This document shows, piece after piece, positions 24,614 to 32,883 of a stretch of DNA of 52,787 nucleotides (its first letter is position 1; the number at the start of each line of letters is the position of its first letter). A program made the translations under genes and the position numbers. Source of the stretch: Jatrophihabitans sp. (GTDB lineage Bacteria; Actinomycetota; Actinomycetes; Mycobacteriales; Jatrophihabitantaceae); the NCBI GenBank assembly GCA_036399055.1, contig DASWNX010000022.1:1-52787 (forward strand), read 5' to 3'. The notes under the pieces are model-generated. The model made no database searches. It saw only the letters and a list, made by a program, of their open reading frames with translations, and was not told the DNA's origin.

Positions 24614-26650
24614 GTGGCCGAGTTGCTGCGCTCGTACCTATGTGACCAGTGGGTCACCCCCACCGGCGACGGCTTCGACCTGCTCGACGCCTCGACCTCG
24701 CAACCGGTGGCCCGCTGGTCCACCGAGCCGGTCGACGTGGCCGCGGCCTACTCCTACGCCCGCACGGTGGGCGGCCCGGCGTTGCGCCGGCTGACCTTCA
24801 CCGAGCGCGCCGCGATCCTCAAGCAGCTGGCCGGCTACCTCAACGACCGGCGCGAAGCCGACTACTACCCGCTGTCCTACGCCACCGGCGCCACCCTGTT
24901 CGACTCCAAGTTCGACGTCGACGGCGGCATCGGAGTGCTGTTCGCCTATTCCTCCAGGGGTCGCCGCGAGCTGCCGGACTCCACGGTCTACATCGACGGC
25001 CCGGTCGATCAGCTGTCCAAGGACGGCTCGTTCGCGGCCCAGCACATCTACACCTCCCGGCGCGGGCTGGCGTTGTTCATCAACGCCTTCAACTTCCCGG
25101 TGTGGGGCATGCTCGAGAAGTTCGCGCCGGCGTTCCTGGCCGGCGTTCCGGTCGTGGTCAAGCCGGCTGAGCAGACGTCCTACCTGACGGAGAAGGTCTT
25201 CGCCGACATGGTCGAGTCGGGGCTGCTGCCCCCGGGCGCCATCTCGCTGGTCTGCGCGGCGCCCGACGGGCTGCTCGAGCACCTCACCGGCCAGGACGTC
25301 GTCTCGTTCACCGGCTCTGCCGCCACCGCCCGGCAGCTGCGCCAGCACCCGGTGGTCAATCGCGAGTCGGTGAAGTTCACCGCCGAGGCGGACTCGCTCA
25401 ACTGCGCGATCCTCGGCCCGGACGCGGTCACCGGCCAGCCTGAGTTCGACCTGTTCATCCGCGAGCTGAGCCGCGAGATCACCGTCAAGGCCGGCCAGAA
25501 GTGCACCGCGATCAGGCGCGCGTTCGTGCCGTCCGGCCAGCTTGACGCGGTCATCGAGACGCTGACCGCCAGGCTGTCCAAGGTGGTGGTCGGTGACCCG
25601 CGCACCCCAGGCACCACGATGGGAGCGCTGGCCACCTTGGAGCAGCGCGATGAGCTGGCGGCGAACTTGCGCAAGCTGGAGGCCGGGGCCGATGTGGTGA
25701 TCGGCGGCCTGGGCTCCGCGGCTGCCCAGGCGCTGCCCGAGAACGGGGCATTCGTGGCGCCGACCGTGTTGCGCGCCCGCAGCGCCACCGCCGAGGCGGT
25801 GCACACCGTGGAGCCGTTCGGCCCGGTGGCCACCCTGATCGGTTACCAGGACGCTGACGAGGTCATCGAGCTCGCCGCCCTGGGCGAGGGCTCGCTGGTC
25901 GGATCGGTCTACTCCTACGATCCCGACTTCGTCCGCGACGTGGTTCTGGGAGCGGCGGCTCACCACGGCCGGATCCTGGTAGTCGACCGTGACGACGCGC
26001 GGTCCTCCACCGGCCACGGCTCGCCGCTGCCGCTGCTGGTGCACGGCGGCCCAGGCCGGGCCGGTGGCGGTGAGGAACTCGGCGGTGTCCGGGGCGTGCT
26101 GCACTTCATGCAGCGGACCGCCGTGCAGGGCTCGCCGCGGGCGCTGGCAGCCGTCACCGGACGCTGGACACCTGGCGCGCCGACGATCACCGAGGACGAG
26201 CACCCGTTCCGCAAGCACCTGGAGGATCTGGCTATCGGGCAGGTGCTGTTCACCGACAGCCACACCGTCACCGCTGAGGACATCGAGCAGTTCGTGGCGC
26301 TGACCGGTGACTCGTTCTACGCCCACACCGATCCCGAAGCCGCCGCGGCCAACCCGCTGTTCGGGGGCATCGTCGCGCACGGTTACTACGTGATCTCCCG
26401 GGTCGCCGGCCTGTTTGTGGACCCCGCGCCGGGACCGGTGCTGGCCAACTACGGTTTGGACAACCTGCGCTTCATCACACCGGTCAAGGTCGGTGACTCG
26501 ATCCGCGCCCAGCTGACCTGCAAGGAGAAGAAGGCGCGCCAGACCGAGGCCTACGGCGAGGTGCGATGGGATCTCATCGTCCGCAACCAGGACGACGAGC
26601 TGGTGGCCACCTATGACGTGCTGACCCTGGTGGCCAAGCGCGACAGCTGA
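24614..26650 (+). CDS. paaZ: Bifunctional oxepin-CoA hydrolase / aldehyde dehydrogenase PaaZ
   Basis: 678 aa from GTG 24614, selected because AAAGGGGA lies 7-8 nt upstream and the length then matches E. coli PaaZ (681 aa); ATG 24596 is an alternative. Residues 1-515 are an aldehyde dehydrogenase: NFPVWGMLEKFAPAFLAG, the general-base Glu in KFTAEADSLN, and the nucleophile Cys in AGQKCTAIRRAF. Residues about 535-678 are a MaoC-like hydratase with the Asp/His pair in TGDSFYAHTD and GIVAHGYYVISR. The enzyme opens the oxepin-CoA ring and oxidises the resulting semialdehyde. Divergent from paaABCDE across the putative PaaR operator. The later genes paaF, G, H, J, K and paaR are not here. Confidence 0.92.
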   Translation: MAELLRSYLCDQWVTPTGDGFDLLDASTSQPVARWSTEPVDVAAAYSYARTVGGPALRRLTFTERAAILKQLAGYLNDRREADYYPLSYATGATLFDSKFDVDGGIGVLFAYSSRGRRELPDSTVYIDGPVDQLSKDGSFAAQHIYTSRRGLALFINAFNFPVWGMLEKFAPAFLAGVPVVVKPAEQTSYLTEKVFADMVESGLLPPGAISLVCAAPDGLLEHLTGQDVVSFTGSAATARQLRQHPVVNRESVKFTAEADSLNCAILGPDAVTGQPEFDLFIRELSREITVKAGQKCTAIRRAFVPSGQLDAVIETLTARLSKVVVGDPRTPGTTMGALATLEQRDELAANLRKLEAGADVVIGGLGSAAAQALPENGAFVAPTVLRARSATAEAVHTVEPFGPVATLIGYQDADEVIELAALGEGSLVGSVYSYDPDFVRDVVLGAAAHHGRILVVDRDDARSSTGHGSPLPLLVHGGPGRAGGGEELGGVRGVLHFMQRTAVQGSPRALAAVTGRWTPGAPTITEDEHPFRKHLEDLAIGQVLFTDSHTVTAEDIEQFVALTGDSFYAHTDPEAAAANPLFGGIVAHGYYVISRVAGLFVDPAPGPVLANYGLDNLRFITPVKVGDSIRAQLTCKEKKARQTEAYGEVRWDLIVRNQDDELVATYDVLTLVAKRDS

Positions 26651-26718
26651 TCGACCGCCGCCGCTCACAGCCAGCTCTGGTCCATCTCCAAGCTGGCGGT
26701 GAGCCGGCGCCGGTTAGC

Positions 26719-26748
26719 TCGTGTCGTACAGACAGGTAGACGACACGA
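26719..26748. promoter_or_regulatory. Inverted repeat in the htrA leader
   Basis: TCGTGTCGT (26719-26727) and ACGACACGA (26740-26748) are perfect 9-bp inverted repeats with a 12-nt spacer, ending 4 bp before the GAGG ribosome-binding site of the protease gene. It could be a dimeric operator for a stress regulator or an RNA hairpin controlling translation. The rest of the gap 26651-26763 shows nothing else. Confidence 0.5.
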
Positions 26749-26763
26749 ACCGAGGTGGTCAGC

Positions 26764-28122
26764 GTGAGCGACCAGTCCACACCCGAGCAGGCCGGTCACG
26801 CCAGCGCCCCGTCGGAGCAGCCGTATCACGTGCCGACCGCCCACCAGCAGGCCTGGTCGGCGGCCCAGCACTACCCCGGGCAGCCGTACTGGAGCCCGCC
26901 GCCGGTCCCCGACAAGCCGCGCTCGCACCGGCTGCTGATCGGCTCGGTGGCTGCTGCCACAGTGGCCGCGCTGGCGGTCGGCGGCATCGCGGTGGCAGAG
27001 CGGTCGGGTCCGGAGTCATCGGAGCAGGCCACCGTCACCTCGCCGAACAGCCCGAACCCATTCGGCGACGGCCAAGCCTCGCCCTACGGCAACGGCTCCA
27101 ACGGCAACGGCGACGACTCCAACGGCGACGGCTCCGACGGCAACGGCTCCAACGGCGGCGACTCGAGCACGGCCCGGACCACTGGGCCGGCCACCGCCGC
27201 CCAGCAAATCGGAGTCGTCAACATCAGCACCACCGTCAACTACGGCCAGGGCAAGGCGGCCGGCACCGGAATCGTGCTGAGTCCGGACGGTGAGATCCTG
27301 ACCAACAACCATGTCATCGAGGACTCCACGGCGATCACGGTGACAGTGGTCAGCACCGGCAAGAGCTACACCGCCACGGTGGTGGGCACCGCTCCCAGCC
27401 AGGACGTCTCGGTCCTGCAGCTCAAGGGCGCCAGTGGCTTGGCCACCGCAAAGCTCGGCGACTCGGGAAAGGTAGAAGTCGGAGACGCCGTGACCGCGGT
27501 GGGCAACGCGGGCGGAACTGGTGGAACGCCGACCGCGGCGACGGGCACGGTGACGGCGCTGAACCAGTCCATCACCGCCAGCGACAGCGACGGCAGCGAC
27601 ATCGAACGGTTGACCGGGATGATCCAGGTAGACGCCGACATCGAGGCCGGCGACTCCGGCGGCCCGCTGTATGACAACGCCACCGGCAGCGTGATCGGCA
27701 TCGACACCGCCGCCTCGTCGGCCTCTGCCCGCTTCGGCGGCGCCACCACCGGTTTCGCGATTCCGATCGCCAAGGCGCTGGGCATCGCCGATGAGATCGA
27801 GTCCGGACAGGAGAGCAGCACCGTCAACATCGGCTACCCGGCGTTCCTCGGGGTGCAGCTGTCGCCGACCGGCTCGTCCAGCCAGGAGGCCGTCGGCGCC
27901 CGGATCTCAGGCGTGGTCCCTGGCTCGGCAGCGGCTGAGGCCGGCCTGCGGGCGGGTGAGGCCATCACCGCGGTCGACGGCACGGCCATCACCAGCGCCA
28001 GCGGGTTGTCGAGCGTGCTGGAGGCTCACCAGCCCGGCGATGAGGTGCGGCTGCGCTATACCGACTCAGCGGGCCAGAGCCGCAGTGTCAGCGTCAGGCT
28101 GGGCGCCGGTCCGGCTGATTGA
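26764..28122 (+). CDS. HtrA/DegP-type membrane-anchored serine protease (S1C) with PDZ domain
   Basis: 452 aa from GTG 26764, preceded by GAGG at 26752-26755; GTG 26755 is possible. A Pro/Gln/Tyr-rich cytoplasmic N-terminus leads to one membrane helix at about 57-78 (IGSVAAATVAALAVGGIAV) and an Asn/Gly/Asp/Ser linker with NGDGSDGNG-type repeats (about 100-140). The trypsin-like domain follows with the triad His about 183 (TNNHVIED), Asp about 214 (PSQDVSVLQL) and Ser about 298 (AGDSGGPLY). The PDZ domain is at about 360-450 (ISGVVPGSAAAEAGLRAGEA). Family members degrade or refold damaged proteins outside the membrane and act in envelope stress. This matches the usual actinobacterial PepD/HtrA layout. 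Confidence 0.88.
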   Translation: MSDQSTPEQAGHASAPSEQPYHVPTAHQQAWSAAQHYPGQPYWSPPPVPDKPRSHRLLIGSVAAATVAALAVGGIAVAERSGPESSEQATVTSPNSPNPFGDGQASPYGNGSNGNGDDSNGDGSDGNGSNGGDSSTARTTGPATAAQQIGVVNISTTVNYGQGKAAGTGIVLSPDGEILTNNHVIEDSTAITVTVVSTGKSYTATVVGTAPSQDVSVLQLKGASGLATAKLGDSGKVEVGDAVTAVGNAGGTGGTPTAATGTVTALNQSITASDSDGSDIERLTGMIQVDADIEAGDSGGPLYDNATGSVIGIDTAASSASARFGGATTGFAIPIAKALGIADEIESGQESSTVNIGYPAFLGVQLSPTGSSSQEAVGARISGVVPGSAAAEAGLRAGEAITAVDGTAITSASGLSSVLEAHQPGDEVRLRYTDSAGQSRSVSVRLGAGPAD

Positions 28123-28197
28123 GCTCACCGGGGCCCTGGTTGACAGCCTCGCCCACGCTCCCTCGACGCCTCCACCGCAGCTGCGGGGTGGCAGGGC

Positions 28198-28500
28198 TCA
28201 GGAGGCCAACCCGCTCACGCGCCTGTGGTGATCAGCGCCGGCCGGTTCGCCACGCTCGCGCTGGCTGATCTCGGCCCACACCGCATCGAGGGAGAGCCCG
28301 AGGACGTCGGCGATCGCAGCGATGGTCGGGAAGGCAGGGGTCGCTACGCGGCCGGTCTCGATCTTGCGAAGGGTCTCGGGTGAGACACGTGCGTTGAGCG
28401 CGACATCGAGCATCGAGCGTTCTGCCCTGGCGCGACGCAACAGCGCGCCCAGGCGCTGTCCGCGTTCGACCTCTGCGGGTGTGAGCGGCAACCTGACCAT
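28198..28500 (-). CDS. XRE-family helix-turn-helix regulator
   Basis: 100 aa from ATG 28500. Nearly the whole protein is a Cro/C1-type domain: LGALLRRARAERSMLDVALN (helices 1-2), the recognition helix VSPETLRKIETGR, and PAFPTIAAIADVLGLSLDAV. There is no ligand domain. It is divergent from the methionine aminopeptidase gene with a dyad in the 64-bp gap, so it probably represses itself and that gene. This regulator-map pairing is seen in other actinomycetes, where the pair appears to travel as a unit; that is recollection, not shown here. Confidence 0.85.
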   Translation of the reverse strand: MVRLPLTPAEVERGQRLGALLRRARAERSMLDVALNARVSPETLRKIETGRVATPAFPTIAAIADVLGLSLDAVWAEISQRERGEPAGADHHRRVSGLAS

Positions 28501-28520
28501 GGCTCCGATGATAGTACCGG

Positions 28521-28541
28521 GATAATATGGCCGGGATTATC
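28521..28541. promoter_or_regulatory. Dyad and -10-like boxes between XRE gene and map
   Basis: GATAAT (28521-28526) and ATTATC (28536-28541) form a 6-bp inverted repeat with a 9-nt spacer; CCGGGAT also occurs as a direct repeat (28518-28524, 28531-28537). GATAAT fits an actinobacterial -10 box for the rightward gene, so a bound repressor would block the promoter. The site is AT-rich compared with its surroundings. Confidence 0.5.
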
Positions 28542-28564
28542 ATTGGATGCGTGAGAGGCGCCGC

Positions 28565-29347
28565 ATGATCGAGATCTTGAACCCGGCCGAACTGGCCCGA
28601 GCACACCAGACAGGCGCCCTGGTCGCCGACATCCTGCAGGCGCTGAAGAGCCGTAGCACGGTCGGCACGAACCTCCTCGACGTCGACCGGTGGGCCCAGG
28701 CCATGATCGTCGAGGCTGGGGCGCTGTCCTGTTACGTCGACTACGAGCCATCCTTCGGACGCGGGCCGTTCGGGCACTACATCTGCACGGCCGTCAACGA
28801 CGCTGTGCTCCATGGACTGCCCCATGACTACACCCTCGCCGACGGCGACCTGCTGACGCTGGACCTCGCCGTCTCCCAAGCAGGAGTCGCCGCGGACTCG
28901 GCCATCAGCTTCATCGTGGGCGAGACAAAGCCTCCGGAGAGCGTCGCGATGATCAGCGCGACCGAGCGCGCATTGAGCGCGGGCATAGCCGCTGCCGGAC
29001 CCGGTGCTCGCATCGGCGACATCTCCCATGCCATCGGCTCGGTCCTCAGCGAGGCGGGATACCTGATCAACGCCGAGTTCGGGGGCCATGGCATCGGATC
29101 GACGATGCACCAGGACCCGCACGTCCCCAACACCGGACGGCCAGGCCGTGGATACACGCTGCGCCCCGGGCTGCTGCTCGCACTGGAGCCATGGGTCATG
29201 GCCGACACCGCTGAACTCATCACCGACGCCGACGGATGGACGCTGCGAAGCGCGACGGGCTGCCGGACAGCGCACAGTGAGCACACGATCGCCATCACCG
29301 ACGACGGAGCCGACATCCTCACCTTGCCGACGCAGGCGCACTCGTAG
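28565..29347 (+). CDS. map: Type I methionine aminopeptidase
   Basis: 260 aa from ATG 28565, with GAGAGG 6 nt upstream; ATG 28547 lacks such a site. All catalytic residues of the family are visible: His in VNDAVLHGLP, metal ligands Asp in LLTLDLAV and VAADSAISF, His in FGGHGIGSTMHQDP, Glu in LALEPWVM, and Glu in TAHSEHTIAI. It removes initiator Met from new proteins. There is no N-terminal SH3 or zinc-finger extension. A genome normally has a housekeeping map beside secY/adk, so this copy, paired with its own XRE regulator, is probably an extra, conditionally expressed enzyme, perhaps a stress or actinonin-type resistance paralog. Confidence 0.88.
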   Translation: MIEILNPAELARAHQTGALVADILQALKSRSTVGTNLLDVDRWAQAMIVEAGALSCYVDYEPSFGRGPFGHYICTAVNDAVLHGLPHDYTLADGDLLTLDLAVSQAGVAADSAISFIVGETKPPESVAMISATERALSAGIAAAGPGARIGDISHAIGSVLSEAGYLINAEFGGHGIGSTMHQDPHVPNTGRPGRGYTLRPGLLLALEPWVMADTAELITDADGWTLRSATGCRTAHSEHTIAITDDGADILTLPTQAHS

Positions 29348-29392
29348 CTCGGAAGCCGCACCTGCCCTGTGCCCTGGCGCCCGCTCGAGCTC

Positions 29393-30430
29393 TCAGGCTG
29401 CTCCGGCGCTGGCGGCGTAGCTTTCGATCTCGCTCAGCACCCGGGACTTGACCGCGTCGGGGGCGAACGAGGCGGTGACCGCGTTGGCGGCCAGCGCGGC
29501 GACGCCGGCCTCGTCGAGGTTCAACAGCTCGGCGGCGATCGCGTACTCGTTGTTGAGGTCAGTGGAGAACATCGGCGGGTCATCGGTGTTGATGGAAACC
29601 TGCACGCCGGCGGCGACCAGCTCGGCCAGCGGGTGCTGGGACAGCTCAGGCACCGCCCGGGTCGCGATGTTCGAGGTGGGGCAGACCTCGAGCGGGATCT
29701 GATGCTGAGCCAGGTAGGCCAACAGCTCCGGATCCTGGGTGGCCGAGGTGCCGTGCCCGATCCGCTCGGCGCCCAGCAGCCGGATCGCGTCCCAGATGGT
29801 GCCCGGACCGGTGGTCTCACCGGCATGCGGAACGCTGTGCAACCCGATCGCCCGGGCGGCGTCGAAGTAGGGGGCGAACTGCGGCCGCGGCACGCCGATC
29901 TCCGGGCCGCCCAAGCCGAAGCTGATCAGGCCGTCTGGCCTCAGCTCGGTCGCGATCCGGGCGGTCTCAGCCGCCGCGGGCAGGCCGGCCTCGCCGGGGA
30001 TGTCGAAGCACCACCGCAGCACGACGCCGAGCTCGCGCTCGGCGGCCACCCGGGCGTCCTCGATCGCCTCCAGGAAGGCCTCGGCAGCGATGCCCCGGCG
30101 CACTGAGGAGTAGGGCGTGATGGTCAGCTCGGCGTAGCGAATCTGCTGGGCCGCCATGTCGCGGGCCACTTCATAGGTCAGCATCCGGACGTCCGTGGCG
30201 TCACGGATCAGATCGACCACCGAGAGGTAGACCTCGATGAAGTGACCGAAGTCGGAGAAGGTGAAGTACTCCGCGAGCTTGTCGACGTCGGCCGGCACGC
30301 CTGCCGCGGGATGGCGAGCGGCCAGCTCGGCGACGATGCGAGGCGAGGCCGAGCCGACGTGGTGCACATGCAGTTCGGCCTTGGGCAGGCCGGCGATGAA
30401 GGCCGTGAGATCAGGGCGCGGGGGGATCAC
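29393..30430 (-). CDS. Adenosine deaminase family enzyme (possible aminodeoxyfutalosine deaminase)
   Basis: 345 aa from GTG 30430. The metal-dependent amidohydrolase barrel shows zinc ligands His21 and His23 (ELHVHHVG), His in the HAGE motif (about 200), the catalytic Glu there, and Asp in NTDDPP (about 283). ERIGHGTSA carries the catalytic His. Adenosine deaminases make inosine; a related Streptomyces subgroup removes the amine from aminodeoxyfutalosine in the futalosine menaquinone pathway, and its start LHVHHVGSASPRI resembles what I recall of that subgroup. Substrate is therefore open; no mqn gene lies in the window. It is separated by 43 bp from the co-directional bkd operon upstream and may be read through from it. 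Confidence 0.82.
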   Translation of the reverse strand: MIPPRPDLTAFIAGLPKAELHVHHVGSASPRIVAELAARHPAAGVPADVDKLAEYFTFSDFGHFIEVYLSVVDLIRDATDVRMLTYEVARDMAAQQIRYAELTITPYSSVRRGIAAEAFLEAIEDARVAAERELGVVLRWCFDIPGEAGLPAAAETARIATELRPDGLISFGLGGPEIGVPRPQFAPYFDAARAIGLHSVPHAGETTGPGTIWDAIRLLGAERIGHGTSATQDPELLAYLAQHQIPLEVCPTSNIATRAVPELSQHPLAELVAAGVQVSINTDDPPMFSTDLNNEYAIAAELLNLDEAGVAALAANAVTASFAPDAVKSRVLSEIESYAASAGAA

Positions 30431-30473
30431 CGGCCGAGTCTTTCATCCAGGCGTCGGACTCGCGGTCACCGGC

Positions 30474-31829
30474 TCACAGCTCACCCAACGCGGTCACCGG
30501 ATTCTCGACGCAGTCGGCCACGAAGCGCAGGAAGCCGCCGGCCACTCCGCCGTCGCAGGCCCGGTGGTCAAAGGCCAGCGTCAACTGGCTGACCTTGCGG
30601 ACGCTCAGCGCTCCCTCGTGCACCCACGGCCGGTCGATGATCCGGCCCAGGCCCAGGATGGCCACCTCGGGATGGTTGATGATGGCGGCCGAGCCGTCCA
30701 CCCCGAAGACCCCGTAGTTGTTCACCGTGAAGGTGCCGCCGGTCAGGTCGGCCGGTGTCAGCGAGCCGGCCCGGGCCGCTTCGGTGCGAGCCGTCAATGC
30801 CGCCGACAGCTGCCGGGTGGTCATCGCCTGCGCCTTTCCCAGCACCGGCACCAGCAGCCCGCGGGGGGTCTGGGCGGCGAAGCCGAGGTTGACGTCGGGC
30901 AGGATCTCCACGGCATCAGAGGTGATCCGGCTGTTCAACTCGCGGTAGCGCTGCAGTCCCAGCACGCAGAACCGGGCCACCAGGGCAAGCACGCTCACCG
31001 GCTCGTCCGGCCGGGCGGCGTTCAACGCCCGCCGCGCCTCGAGCAGGCCGGTGGCGTCGACGTCGACCCAGACGGTCGCCTCCGGGATCTCGCGGCGGGA
31101 CTGGCTGAGCTTGTCGGCCATCACCCTGCGCAGACCCACCAGCGGCACCCGCTCGACGCCGGCCACGTCCTGCGCGGACGCGGCGCCGGCCGGGCTCGTC
31201 GCGGTCACGACTGCCGGCGCCGCAGCGGCAGGCGCGGAGGAGAATGCCTCGACGTCGCAGCGGCGAATGACGCCGGAAGGGTCCGAGGGCCGGACCGCGG
31301 TCAGGTCGATGCCCCGGTCGCGGGCCAGCTTGCGCACCACCGGCGAGATCACCGAGGTGGCGATCAGTTGCCGGCCGGGGGCGACCGGCGCCGGGCTGGT
31401 GGCGACGGTCGCTGCGGCCGGGACCGTCCGCCGTCCGGCGCGACCGCGTCGTCGGGCCGGCGCCGATGAGGTGCCGTAGCCGATCAGAACGGCCCCGGAG
31501 TACTCCGAGGACTCGGCGACGCCGTGCTCGGCATCGACTCTCTCAGCCGCGGGACCTCGGGCGGCGCTGCTGTCCTCGGCGGCAGCGGTGACGCCGGCCT
31601 CCTCGACGGCGATCAGCGGGGAGCCGACCGGAATCCGCTGGCCGGGCTCGCCGAACAGCGCGGACACCCTGCCCGCGAACGGGATCGGCACCTCGACCGA
31701 GGCCTTCGCGGTCTCCACCTCGACCACTGGCTGGTCGATGCGCACCTCGTCGCCCACCGCCACCAGCCAGGTGAGGATCTCGGCGTCGGTCAGGCCCTCG
31801 CCGAGGTCGGGCAGCAGGAAGTCAGGCAT
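30474..31829 (-). CDS. bkdC: Branched-chain 2-oxo acid dehydrogenase E2 (dihydrolipoamide acyltransferase)
   Basis: 451 aa, ATG 31829, overlapping the E1 beta gene by 8 bp. It has one lipoyl domain (1-78) with the lipoylation Lys42 in VETAKASVE, an Ala/Pro-rich linker, an E1/E3-binding domain (about 150-195, SPVVRKLARDRGIDL), a second linker, and the acyltransferase core. The core ends in the catalytic motif DHRACDGG, where Ala-Cys replaces the more common VVDG spacing residues but His and Asp are kept. It transfers branched acyl groups to CoA, supplying isobutyryl-, isovaleryl- and 2-methylbutyryl-CoA for breakdown and for branched fatty acids. Confidence 0.9.
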   Translation of the reverse strand: MPDFLLPDLGEGLTDAEILTWLVAVGDEVRIDQPVVEVETAKASVEVPIPFAGRVSALFGEPGQRIPVGSPLIAVEEAGVTAAAEDSSAARGPAAERVDAEHGVAESSEYSGAVLIGYGTSSAPARRRGRAGRRTVPAAATVATSPAPVAPGRQLIATSVISPVVRKLARDRGIDLTAVRPSDPSGVIRRCDVEAFSSAPAAAAPAVVTATSPAGAASAQDVAGVERVPLVGLRRVMADKLSQSRREIPEATVWVDVDATGLLEARRALNAARPDEPVSVLALVARFCVLGLQRYRELNSRITSDAVEILPDVNLGFAAQTPRGLLVPVLGKAQAMTTRQLSAALTARTEAARAGSLTPADLTGGTFTVNNYGVFGVDGSAAIINHPEVAILGLGRIIDRPWVHEGALSVRKVSQLTLAFDHRACDGGVAGGFLRFVADCVENPVTALGEL

Positions 31830-32883
31830 GGAGGTCGGTTCCGGCGGGAGCGCTGGGCAGCACCACGGTGTCGTCGAACTGCAACCGGTCGATCGCGTCG
31901 AGGATGCGGTCCACCGAGGGCAGGTGATGCTTCTCCAGAATCGGCGGCGGGTACGGGATGTCGAAGCCGGTGACCCGCCCGATCGGCGCGTGCAGCTGGT
32001 GAAAGCACTGCTCGGTGAGCCGGGCGACGATCTCGGCCCCGAAGCCGGCGAAGCCGCTGGCCTCGTGCACCACCACGGCGCGGCCGGTCCGGCGCACCGA
32101 GGCGACCACTGTCCGGTCGTCGAACGGGCTCAGCGAGCGCAGGTCGATCACCTCGGCCGAGATGCCGTCCTGAGCGGCCGCGTCGGCCGTCTCAAGCAGG
32201 GTGGGCACCATCGAGCCGTAGCCGATCAGGGTCACGTCCTCGCCGGTGCGGCGCACCAGCGCCTCGTGGAACTGCGCCGCGGGCTCTGCCGAGATCTCCT
32301 CCTTGGCCCAGTACCGCCGTTTGGGCTCGAGGAAGACGACCGGGTCGTCGCACGCGATGGCCTGGCGCAGCAACCAGTAGGCATCCGAGGCGGTGCCGGG
32401 AGCGACCACCTTCAGGCCGGGCGTGGACACCCAGTACGCCTCGGATGAGTCGCAGTGATGCTCGACGCCGCCGATGCCGCCGCCGTAGGGGATCCGGATC
32501 ACCACCGGCAGTGTGATCCGGCCGCGGGTGCGGTTGTGCAGCTTGGCCAGGTGCGAGGTGATCTGCTCGAAGGCGGGGTAGGAGAAGGCGTCGAACTGCA
32601 TCTCGACCACCGGGCGCAGGCCGTGCATCGCCATGCCGATGGCGGTGCCGACGATGCCGGACTCGGCCAGCGGCGAGTCGAACACCCGCCGGTCGCCGAA
32701 CTCGGCGGCCAGGCCGTCGGTGACGCGGAACACGCCGCCAAGCGCGGCGACGTCCTCGCCGTAGAGCAGCACCCGGTCATCGGCGCGCAGCTCGTCGGCC
32801 AGCGCCCGGTTCAGCGCGCCGGCCATGGTCAGGCTGCCCAGCTTCTCGGGCTTGGCCACAGACTTCTGCGCGAAGGCGGTCAT
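31822..32883 (-). CDS. bkdB: Branched-chain 2-oxo acid dehydrogenase E1 beta
   Basis: 353 aa, ATG 32883 in an ATGA overlap with the E1 alpha gene. The transketolase-like pyrimidine-binding domain has LLYGEDVAALGGVFRVTDGL and FDSPLAESGIVG, followed by EMQFDAFSYPAFEQITSHLA and RIPYGGGIGGVEHHCDSSE. The C-terminal half has DLRSLSPFDDRTVVASVRRT and VVVHEASGFAGFG. With E1 alpha it forms the thiamine-diphosphate heterotetramer that decarboxylates the 2-oxo acids of Val, Leu and Ile. Confidence 0.92.
   Translation of the reverse strand: MTAFAQKSVAKPEKLGSLTMAGALNRALADELRADDRVLLYGEDVAALGGVFRVTDGLAAEFGDRRVFDSPLAESGIVGTAIGMAMHGLRPVVEMQFDAFSYPAFEQITSHLAKLHNRTRGRITLPVVIRIPYGGGIGGVEHHCDSSEAYWVSTPGLKVVAPGTASDAYWLLRQAIACDDPVVFLEPKRRYWAKEEISAEPAAQFHEALVRRTGEDVTLIGYGSMVPTLLETADAAAQDGISAEVIDLRSLSPFDDRTVVASVRRTGRAVVVHEASGFAGFGAEIVARLTEQCFHQLHAPIGRVTGFDIPYPPPILEKHHLPSVDRILDAIDRLQFDDTVVLPSAPAGTDLHA

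Noticed and set aside
24638-26668. A 676-codon frame antisense to paaZ
   Set aside because: It covers nearly all of paaZ, whose domains and length are exact; the antisense product is Gly/His/Gln/Arg-rich with no recognisable fold.
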